From contig CAMTVV010000152.1 of NCBI GenBank assembly GCA_947085305.1, forward strand, positions 1 through 9,475: 9,475 bases of DNA, in the 5' to 3' direction. Positions 1 to 4,999 of this stretch are shown piece after piece (the first letter of the stretch is position 1; every line of letters begins with the position of its first letter). The position numbers and the translations under genes were made by a program. Below the pieces are notes generated by a model. That model worked only from the letters and a program-made list of their open reading frames with translations, did not search any database and was not told where the DNA came from. Source of the stretch: JAMCQB01 sp947085305. GTDB taxonomy: Bacteria; Nitrospirota; Thermodesulfovibrionia; Thermodesulfovibrionales; UBA9159.

Positions 1-92
1 GCAGGATTGTCACGGCAATACAGAAGACTATTGAGATACAGAAAGACATCGACAGCTTTTATAAAGAAATAGAAAATGCAGTGTTAGGATAA
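1..92 (+). CDS. C-terminal end of an unidentified protein (partial)
   Basis: An open frame enters from the left edge (first full codon at 3) and ends at TAA 90-92, giving 29 residues. They begin RIVTAIQKTIEIQKDID and end AVLG. The stretch is amphipathic, rich in Ile, Lys and Glu, and looks like a terminal helix. I do not recognise the family. Because the next fragment resembles a restriction-modification subunit, a DNA-modification protein is possible, but that rests on context only. It could also be a chance open frame, since only 90 bases are visible. Confidence 0.35.
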   Translation, partial: RIVTAIQKTIEIQKDIDSFYKEIENAVLG

Positions 93-98
93 TTTTCA

Positions 99-273
99 AT
101 GCGGGAAAACATTGAGCGGGCGATTGCTAAGGTGTGGGGAGAGGGCAGCGAGAGTTGGCCCTCGTGCAATACCTTACTGCGCCCTTTCAAACTTTGGCAA
201 ATAAAAACGCATCGCCGTCAAAGTCATTGACCATAGAGGGAATGAGGTCATGGTTGTGAGGGAGATGAAATAA
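99..273 (+). pseudogene. Decayed C-terminal fragment resembling a type III-like restriction-modification subunit
   Basis: Two pieces in different frames together resemble one protein C-terminus. The first (ATG at 99) reads MRENIERAIAKVWGEGSESW and continues to an R-P-F motif near 180-188. The second (205-273, directly after an in-frame TAA at 202-204) reads KRIAVKVIDHRGNEVMVVRE and ends at TAA 271-273. From memory of the family, an E-x-W ... S/T-R-P-F ... G-K/R-I-A-V-K-V-I-D/N ... G-D/N-E-V order is typical of the C-terminus of type III-style methyltransferase or helicase subunits. Here the junction is scrambled by a small indel around 188-204, and no upstream body of the gene is present, so it looks like a remnant. 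The family name is tentative; the frame break itself is seen directly. Apart from this and the preceding tail, I see nothing else in bases 1-300. Confidence 0.35.
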
Positions 274-314
274 GAAGAGATTTAGAAAATTAACTATAGG
301 AAGGAGGGTAAAAG

Positions 315-575
315 ATGTTAAAAACAGTTAAGGGACATTATAAAAATGGACAGATTGAATTATATGAAAAGCCTCACTTGAAGGAAAGCGATATAATTAT
401 AACCTTCTTAAATTCAGAAGAAACAGGGGCAATTGACCTTCAGGCAAGGGGAATAACTAAAGAAGAAGCACAAGACCTGAAGAGCAGGCTGCGGTCTTTT
501 GAAGAAGACTGGAACGCTGAAGGGATGGAGGACAAATGTCCAAGAAAATTAAAAAGAAAAGGATTGCCCTCATGA
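315..575 (+). CDS. AF2212-like (DUF104-type) antitoxin-like small protein
   Basis: The 86-residue protein starts MLKTVKGHYKNGQIELYEKP. This K-T-V-K-G-x-Y-x-N/D-G-x-I-E-L-x-E-K-P pattern is the N-terminal beta-rich domain of the AF2212-like antitoxin family. Residues 39-67 (IDLQARGIT then EEAQDLKSRLRSFEEDW) form the helical tail often seen in these antitoxins, normally the toxin-binding part. A strong Shine-Dalgarno AAGGAGGG lies at 301-308, six bases before the ATG. After EDW the sequence turns into a basic tail (CPRKLKRKGLPS), which is unlike the usual acidic ending and overlaps a small ORF in another frame, so the last 12-15 residues may be altered. Members usually sit beside a small ribonuclease-type toxin; here the next genes are an MNT nucleotidyltransferase and a HEPN protein. 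Antitoxin function is inferred from family and position. Confidence 0.7.
   Translation: MLKTVKGHYKNGQIELYEKPHLKESDIIITFLNSEETGAIDLQARGITKEEAQDLKSRLRSFEEDWNAEGMEDKCPRKLKRKGLPS
527..531 (+). promoter_or_regulatory. Candidate ribosome binding site for the 31-codon bridging ORF
   Basis: GGAGG lies inside the end of the antitoxin gene, four bases before the ATG at 536. The spacing is slightly short but usable. It is the main reason to take the small ORF seriously. Confidence 0.3.
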
Positions 576-631
576 GTCTGAAGGAGATTGAAAAGATAGC
601 GCATGAGGAAAGGAGCGTTCGAAATGACTGA
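536..631 (+). CDS. Possible 31-residue basic protein bridging antitoxin and nucleotidyltransferase genes
   Basis: ATG at 536, TGA at 629-631. The product begins MSKKIKKKRIALMSLKEIEK and ends with S-V-R-N-D. It overlaps the antitoxin gene by 40 bp, and its stop overlaps the nucleotidyltransferase start (ATGACTGA), an arrangement typical of translational coupling. The N-terminus is very basic (K-K-I-K-K-K-R). I do not recognise a family. Three readings are possible: a real short protein, a leader ORF that feeds ribosomes to the next gene, or the remnant of a deleted toxin whose antitoxin is the preceding gene. The overlaps and the GGAGG are seen directly; function is unknown. Confidence 0.3.
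   Translation: MSKKIKKKRIALMSLKEIEKIAHEERSVRND
611..615 (+). promoter_or_regulatory. Ribosome binding site that sets the nucleotidyltransferase start
   Basis: AGGAG sits eight bases before ATG 624. The alternative in-frame ATG at 603 has no comparable site and would add seven residues (MRKGAFE) before the conserved region. The 624 start is therefore preferred. Confidence 0.6.
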
Positions 632-950
632 AGAAAGACTCGATTTATTTTTGAGAGAGGCTGTGAAGAGAATCACGGAAAAATTTAGGCCGGTAAGAAT
701 CATCCTTTTCGGCTCTCATGCATATGGTCAGCCTATGCCGGACAGCGACATTGATCTCATGGTTATCATGGAAACAGATATTGCTCCTCACAAAAGATCA
801 GTGCCGATAAGAAAATTATTAAAGGATCTCGGCATCCCCAAAGATATTATCGTTAAGACTCCCGGCGAATTCGAGAGATTTAAGGATATCGTAGGAACGA
901 TCATTTATCCTGCTGCTCATAAGGGAAGGGTTATTTATGAAAGGCGATAA
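624..950 (+). CDS. MNT-type minimal nucleotidyltransferase (MntA-like, toxin-antitoxin partner)
   Basis: The 108-residue protein (from ATG 624) is a single minimal nucleotidyltransferase domain of the DNA polymerase beta superfamily. The signature is clear: FGS at residues 29-31, then D42-x-D44 in SDIDLMVI, and a third acidic residue D74 in PKDIIVKTP, together the expected metal-binding triad. In characterised MntA-HepT pairs, the MNT protein is the antitoxin and transfers AMP from ATP to a tyrosine of the HEPN toxin; that is family knowledge and is not shown for this subfamily. Its stop overlaps the HEPN gene start by 14 bp, so the two are almost certainly co-translated. An in-frame ATG at 603 would give 115 residues, but the AGGAG site favours 624. 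All catalytic residues are intact. Confidence 0.87.
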   Translation: MTEERLDLFLREAVKRITEKFRPVRIILFGSHAYGQPMPDSDIDLMVIMETDIAPHKRSVPIRKLLKDLGIPKDIIVKTPGEFERFKDIVGTIIYPAAHKGRVIYERR

Positions 951-1323
951 GTTCGATGTAGTAAGGGCGTGGTTTAAAAAGGCGGAAAATGACCTTATCA
1001 CCGCTGAGCATACACTAACGCTTGAACATCCGCCTTATGACACGATTTGTTTTCATGCAGAACAATGTGCTGAAAAATACCTTAAAGGTTTTCTCACATT
1101 TCTTGAAATAGAGTTCCCCAAAACGCATTCAATTGAAGACCTTGTTTCATTATGCAAGAAGTCAGCGCCGTCAATCGAATCTGAACTGGGCGATGTAGAA
1201 ATCCTGTCAAGCTATGGCGTTGAGGTAAGGTATCCTGATGAGCTGTATTACGATATACCCGCAGAGGATGCCCATGAAGCCATAGAAGGTAAGGGAGTTT
1301 GTCCTCGCTCAGCTTGGCGGTAA
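937..1323 (+). CDS. HEPN-domain protein, C-terminus probably frameshifted
   Basis: The 128-residue frame holds a HEPN domain of the PF05168 type. Conserved blocks include WFKKAENDLITAEH (12-25), PPYDTICFHAEQCAEKYLK (32-50), FPKTHSIEDL (60-69) and VEVRYPDELYY (96-105). Such proteins pair with the preceding MNT protein as a toxin or regulated partner. AAGGGAAGG at about 921-930 serves as ribosome binding site. No R-x4-6-H ribonuclease motif is visible, so RNase activity cannot be assumed. After E117 (codon 1285-1287) the frame gives an atypical ending, GKGVCPRSAWR. The next frame, from 1289 to TAA 1328-1330, reads VREFVLAQLGGKI, which matches the usual last helix of the family (V-R-E-F-V-L-x-x-L). 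A small indel near 1288 is therefore likely, and the gene may be a recent pseudogene or contain a sequencing error. Domain call is firm; functional state is uncertain. Confidence 0.8.
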   Translation: MKGDKFDVVRAWFKKAENDLITAEHTLTLEHPPYDTICFHAEQCAEKYLKGFLTFLEIEFPKTHSIEDLVSLCKKSAPSIESELGDVEILSSYGVEVRYPDELYYDIPAEDAHEAIEGKGVCPRSAWR

Positions 1324-1375
1324 AATTTAAGACCATGTCATTAGCCGTTGATAACCCGCTCCTGAACAATCCCCT

Positions 1376-1389
1376 TTCGCCCTGGCGAA
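1376..1389. repeat. Short inverted repeat in the convergent junction
   Basis: TTCGCC-CT-GGCGAA is a perfect 6-bp inverted repeat between the end of the HEPN gene (+) and the end of mlaD (-). As a hairpin it would have a 4-base loop on a 5-bp stem. No T-run follows on either strand, so it is not a convincing intrinsic terminator. Nothing else recognisable lies in 1331-1414. Confidence 0.35.
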
Positions 1390-1414
1390 TGAGCCGAGGC
1401 TGTATTCTCGCCCC

Positions 1415-2395
1415 TCAGAACACGCTGAACTTGAAGTACTTCTTCGGGTCTTCCCTGATATTCTTTATCAGCTCTTTGAGTTCTGCTACTGTTGCCTTCA
1501 GGTCACCGGCCAGTTCCTTATCCCTTACAAGACTCCCGGCCACGCCCTCGCCCTTGTCTACGGTCTCGAGGATAGAGTTCAGCTTTACACTGAACGTATC
1601 GATGGCGGCAGTGGCGCTTACGAGTTTGTTGTAAAGGGCAGGGTCCTCAGCAAGTTTCCTTAATGTTCCGGAGCTGTTGTTCATTGTCCTGCTCAGCTCC
1701 TCAAAGGATGCCGATGCGGCCAGGAGGTTGTTGTAGAGAGAGGGATCTTCCACGAGGAGTTTTACGGTGCCCTTTGCATCCCTTATATCTTTCAGGGTCA
1801 GGGATAACGCCTTTGTGGCATCCCTGAGATTATCATAGAGCGCTGGGTCTGTGAGGAACCTGGTGACAGTCCCTTCGCCTTTTTCTATCTTTGTGAGCAG
1901 ATTGTCCAGCTTACCGATGAAATCGGACATCTTCTGTATCGAAACCGTGCCGACCTCCATCACATCCTTAAGCTCCATATAGACGGCCCCTTTGATAATA
2001 TCCCCGCTCTGAATGGTCCCTGCTCCGGGGGTGCCGGCGCTCAGTTCAACGTATTTGTCTCCGAGGAGCCCCATGGTCAAGACGCTTGCCCGGGAATCCT
2101 TCTTTACATATTCCATTACGCTTTTTTTCACTGAAAGGGTGATGACCGTCCCATATTCAGGATGCAGGTGTATCTCCTTCACCGAACCGATCTCGATGCC
2201 GGAGAGCCATACCGGCGAACCTTTCCTCAACCCTTTTACATCATGGATCTGGGCCTTCAGGTCGATCTTGGGGGAAAGCAGATCTTCGATCCCCCCTGCA
2301 AAGAACACGGCAAAAAACAGGGTAATGAGAGCGAGGGTGATTACCGCGCCGACTTTGAGTTTTGACCACATGAGCTGTTTTTTCATGTCAAACAT
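1415..2395 (-). CDS. mlaD: MlaD-family (MCE domain) lipid transporter substrate-binding protein
   Basis: The 326-residue protein has one N-terminal membrane segment (about 15-34: VGAVITLALITLFFAVFFAG). An MCE domain follows at about 42-120 with KGLRKGSPVWLSGIEIGSV and MGLLGDKYVEL as recognisable blocks. MlaD proteins sit on the periplasmic face of the inner membrane, form hexameric rings and bind phospholipid for the MlaFE transporter. Residues 175-299 contain four copies of a G-x-x-x-x-L-x-x-D-x-x-L-x-x-x-L motif: 175-190, 209-224, 243-258 and a weaker one at 284-299. They probably form a long helical needle or tube, as in larger MCE proteins. E. coli MlaD has 183 residues, so this one is much extended. 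Minus-strand GAGGAGGG (2401-2408) precedes the ATG by five bases. The start overlaps the mlaF stop by 8 bp. The protein ends DPKKYFKFSVF, a natural-looking terminus. Confidence 0.93.
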   Translation of the reverse strand: MFDMKKQLMWSKLKVGAVITLALITLFFAVFFAGGIEDLLSPKIDLKAQIHDVKGLRKGSPVWLSGIEIGSVKEIHLHPEYGTVITLSVKKSVMEYVKKDSRASVLTMGLLGDKYVELSAGTPGAGTIQSGDIIKGAVYMELKDVMEVGTVSIQKMSDFIGKLDNLLTKIEKGEGTVTRFLTDPALYDNLRDATKALSLTLKDIRDAKGTVKLLVEDPSLYNNLLAASASFEELSRTMNNSSGTLRKLAEDPALYNKLVSATAAIDTFSVKLNSILETVDKGEGVAGSLVRDKELAGDLKATVAELKELIKNIREDPKKYFKFSVF

Positions 2396-3137
2396 TTTTT
2401 CCCTCCTCTTTATACTGCAGCTCGCTTATGAATATCTGAATATCAGGGATGGGGGAATGGAGAAGCTGTTCCCTGTCCCCGTCAAAAAGCATCTTTCCAT
2501 CCTGCAAGAACAAGAACCTGTTCGCCACCTTCAATGCGTCAAAGACCTTGTGGGTTACGATGATGAAGCCCTTTCCGTTTTGGGAGAGGTCGAGGATCAG
2601 TCTGCATATGTTATCCGCATTCACCGGATCAAGGCCGCTGGTGGGCTCATCGTAAAGGAACATCTTCGGCTCGAAGGCAGCCAGTGACCGCGCAATGGCA
2701 ACCCTCCGGTGCATCCCTCCGCTCAGCTCCTCGGGCATGAACTCCAGGGCCTGTTCGACCCCCACCCTCCGGAGAATAGCCCGCACCTTCACGTCGAGCT
2801 CCTCTTCCGACATGCCGGTGTACTCACGCAGGCAGAACGCCACGTTTTCCTTAATATTCAGGGAGTCAAAAAGGGCCCCTTCCTGGAAGACGATGCTGAA
2901 CTTCATCCTCACGTCCCTCAGCGCTTCCTCGGTCTTTTCGGTGATGTCCTCGCCTTCTATAAATATCTTCCCCGAATCTGGGCGTATGAGGCCCATGATC
3001 AGTTTCAGGATGGTGGTCTTGCCTTCCCCGCTCCCTCCCAGAACTGCCACCCTTTCATCGGCTCTGATGGAGAAGTGAAGGTCTTTCAGTATCTCCCGCG
3101 AACCATATAAGAAACTGACCCCGTCAAAAGTGATCAT
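2388..3137 (-). CDS. mlaF: MlaF-family ABC transporter ATP-binding protein
   Basis: The 249-residue ATPase powers the MlaE permease in phospholipid transport at the inner membrane. All ABC motifs are intact: Walker A GGSGEGKT at 34-41, Q-loop VFQEGALF with Q85, signature LSGGMHRR at 138-145, Walker B MFLYDE at 159-164 with catalytic E164, D-loop SGLDP at 167-171 and switch H196. The QEGALFDSL block after the Q-loop is typical of the Mla/Ttg2A/Mkl subfamily rather than of general ABC importers. The start ATG overlaps the mlaE stop by 4 bp (ATGA), and the end overlaps mlaD, so the three genes form one tightly coupled operon. Length is close to the usual 250-270 residues. Confidence 0.95.
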   Translation of the reverse strand: MITFDGVSFLYGSREILKDLHFSIRADERVAVLGGSGEGKTTILKLIMGLIRPDSGKIFIEGEDITEKTEEALRDVRMKFSIVFQEGALFDSLNIKENVAFCLREYTGMSEEELDVKVRAILRRVGVEQALEFMPEELSGGMHRRVAIARSLAAFEPKMFLYDEPTSGLDPVNADNICRLILDLSQNGKGFIIVTHKVFDALKVANRFLFLQDGKMLFDGDREQLLHSPIPDIQIFISELQYKEEGKNV

Positions 3138-3898
3138 ACCGAAAACCCCAGGGCATAGAGGAGTATCCGTGTCAGGATGAAGTCAGCCACGATGATCATG
3201 ATGATCGAGAGCACCACGGCCCTTGTAGTCGCCCTTCTGAGGCCGATGGCGCCGCCCTTTGCGGAAAGCCCCATATAACAGCTGATGCAGGCGATAAGGT
3301 ATCCGAAGATAAAAGGCTTCACCGAGCCCGAAAAAACATTCTCAAAGTTCAGGACGTCCCGGATCGAGCTCCAGTACACATTGCCGCTCTGGTTACTGAC
3401 GAAAACTGAGATGTAGTACCCGCCGAGAAGGGAAGCGGCGTTACCGATGAGAGTGAGTGCGGGCAGCATGACAAGGGCGCTCAGTATTCTCGGGGTGACG
3501 AGTTTTTTCACAGGGTCCACGCCGAATACCCTGAGGGTATCCACCTGATGTCCCAGGACCATGGAGCCCAGCTCTGATGCCATTCCGGAACCGACCCGGC
3601 CGGTAAAGACCAGGGCCGCGGTCACAGGGCCGATCTCACGGATGATCGAGATGCCCACCACCTTTCCTGTGTACATCTTCAGCCCCAGGACCGAGAGTTC
3701 GGCTGAGAGCTGGAGGGAAAGGGCCATCCCGACAAAGAGGGATACAAGAATGATGATGAAGAAGGAACCCGCCCCTGCGTAGTCCATCTGTTCAATGGTG
3801 TCCCTCAGATAGAAGGGTCTTCTCAGCAACCCCAAAAGGCCGTGAAAGGAGAGAAAATAGAAGTTCTGAAGCTCGTTCACCAATGTCTTTACGTTCAT
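3134..3898 (-). CDS. mlaE: MlaE-family ABC transporter permease
   Basis: The 254-residue integral membrane protein is the permease of the MlaFED-type phospholipid transporter. Hydrophobic segments lie at about 45-66, 86-104, 136-160, 192-212 and 227-250, and an amphipathic N-terminal region (1-35) probably lies along the membrane. The family hallmark is present at 87-113: REIGPVTAALVFTGRVGSGM followed by ASELGSM. This is the coupling region that contacts the ATPase, and VDTLRVFGVDPV (119-130) follows as expected. A minus-strand CCGGAGAA lies just before the ATG. Length agrees with E. coli MlaE (about 260). The gene comes first in mlaE-mlaF-mlaD. No mlaA, mlaB or mlaC homologue is visible in the window. 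The 89 bp upstream separates it from the GTPase gene and contains a possible promoter. Confidence 0.94.
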   Translation of the reverse strand: MNVKTLVNELQNFYFLSFHGLLGLLRRPFYLRDTIEQMDYAGAGSFFIIILVSLFVGMALSLQLSAELSVLGLKMYTGKVVGISIIREIGPVTAALVFTGRVGSGMASELGSMVLGHQVDTLRVFGVDPVKKLVTPRILSALVMLPALTLIGNAASLLGGYYISVFVSNQSGNVYWSSIRDVLNFENVFSGSVKPFIFGYLIACISCYMGLSAKGGAIGLRRATTRAVVLSIIMIIVADFILTRILLYALGFSV

Positions 3899-3926
3899 TG
3901 TTTCATTCTCCGGAAATGAGATTACT

Positions 3927-3956
3927 ATTCTGACAGGTGCGGACAGGAATTTTCAA
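3927..3956 (-). promoter_or_regulatory. Possible sigma70-type promoter for mlaEFD
   Basis: On the minus strand, TTGAAA (3956-3951) and CAGAAT (3932-3927) are separated by 18 bp, with 5/6 and 4/6 matches to consensus. The -10 lies 28 bp before the mlaE ATG, leaving room for a short leader with the CCGGAGAA site. The intergenic position fits, but the match is modest; mlaEFD may instead be read through from the secA cluster. Confidence 0.3.
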
Positions 3957-3987
3957 GCATCTGAAGGATGTTTTCAGTTCATGCTGA

Positions 3988-4998
3988 TCAGCTGGAAAAG
4001 AGACGGGACCACCAGCTCTTGTTCTTTTTCTCCGCCATTGCAGCGCTCAATTCCCTGATCATTTTTATTGTTTCTGCCTGCTGCTTCCCAGTTTCCCTGA
4101 CCTCTTTAGAGAGTGCGGATAAGGTATCCTGCATCCCGGCAAGGGAACGGCTCATCTCACGAAGCATGGACAGGACAGAAGTCATCTTTTCATCGGGATA
4201 CGGGACCGTTCGCGGAGGAACCGGTCGGGCGCGGAGGGGCGCCTCTTCCGCCTCCGGGGACACCTCAGCCTGAGGCGCTGCCGTCACCGGAGCGGCTACT
4301 CCCTCCACCGGCCCGGCCTTTTGCGGCGACAGCTCGTCAGCGAGTTCGAACTGTTCTTTTTCAGGGACCTTTAATGTCAGGGTCTCTTCTTTCGGAGGAG
4401 CTATGTCTACCTTATGTTTTCTCGCAATGTCCTTGAGGAGCATTGATGTTATCAGCCGGAAGGTCTCCTGGACCCCCTTGCCCTGAGCGGCTGCCGCCTC
4501 CAGTGTCTGGTAATTCTTCTTGTTCAGATCGCTGTTGAGCTCTTCAATGGAAAGGACGTTCGGCAGATCACGCTTGTTATACTGCAGAATAACAGGGAGA
4601 TCTTCCGGGTCCAAATTATTGGCTGCGAGGTTCTCCCTCATATTTGCGAAGCTTTCAAGATTCTGCTCCCTCATGTCCCGCTGGGAATCCGCCACAAACA
4701 CCACTGCGTCCGCGCCCTTCAGCACGAGTCTTCTCGTGGCGTTGTACCGTATCTGCCCGGGAACCGTGTAGAGCTGAAACCTTACGGAGAAGTCTTTTAT
4801 CTTGCCGAGTTCCACAGGGAGAAAGTCGAAAAAAAGGGTCCTGTCGGACTCTGTGGCAAGGGAGATGAATTTTCCTCTTGAGGAGGCATCCAGGATGGAA
4901 TAGAGGTGTTGCAGGTTCGTGGTCTTGCCGCTCAGGCCAGGGCCGTAATAGACGACCTTCAGTGTAATCTCTTTTGTGACATAATTGAAAAAAGCCAC
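3988..4998 (-). CDS. MglA-family Ras-like GTPase with long C-terminal extension
   Basis: Residues 1-198 form a bacterial Ras-like GTPase of the MglA family, which in Myxococcus and Thermus controls cell polarity and motility. The start MAFFNYVTKEITLKVVYYGP aligns with MglA in kind and length. Nucleotide-binding elements are G1 GPGLSGKTT (19-27), G3 TVPGQ (78-82) and G4 NKRD (141-144). R53 and Q82, the intrinsic catalytic residues known from MglA, are both present. The third glycine-loop position is Ser (S23) where MglA often has Cys. Unlike MglA (about 195 residues), the protein continues: a Pro/Ala/Glu-rich linker (199-268), a predicted coiled coil (about 270-325) and the end KSWWSRLFSS, a possible membrane-touching tip. 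It starts with GTG one base after the cyclase stop (TAG-C-GTG) and has no clear Shine-Dalgarno, so it probably depends on translational coupling. No mglB (roadblock) gene is adjacent. Domain call is firm; cellular role is inferred. Confidence 0.88.
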   Translation of the reverse strand: MAFFNYVTKEITLKVVYYGPGLSGKTTNLQHLYSILDASSRGKFISLATESDRTLFFDFLPVELGKIKDFSVRFQLYTVPGQIRYNATRRLVLKGADAVVFVADSQRDMREQNLESFANMRENLAANNLDPEDLPVILQYNKRDLPNVLSIEELNSDLNKKNYQTLEAAAAQGKGVQETFRLITSMLLKDIARKHKVDIAPPKEETLTLKVPEKEQFELADELSPQKAGPVEGVAAPVTAAPQAEVSPEAEEAPLRARPVPPRTVPYPDEKMTSVLSMLREMSRSLAGMQDTLSALSKEVRETGKQQAETIKMIRELSAAMAEKKNKSWWSRLFSS

Positions 4999-4999
4999 G

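Noticed and set aside
1..314. CRISPR array, tRNA or insertion sequence in the left region
   Set aside because: No direct repeats, cloverleaf or transposase fragment could be seen; the only signal is the restriction-modification-like debris.
603..623. Earlier ATG at 603 for the nucleotidyltransferase
   Set aside because: It has no ribosome binding site of its own, and the AGGAG site is correctly placed for ATG 624; the extra residues are not part of the domain.
1094..1369. 91-codon minus-strand frame under the HEPN gene
   Set aside because: It overlaps conserved HEPN coding sequence and has no motif of its own.
1376..1389. Hairpin as intrinsic terminator for mlaEFD or the HEPN gene
   Set aside because: The stem is only 5-6 bp and no T-run follows on either strand, so it is listed as an inverted repeat only.
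2013..2687. 224-codon open frame on the + strand
   Set aside because: It runs antisense across the mlaD/mlaF junction, where both genes on the other strand have full family motifs.
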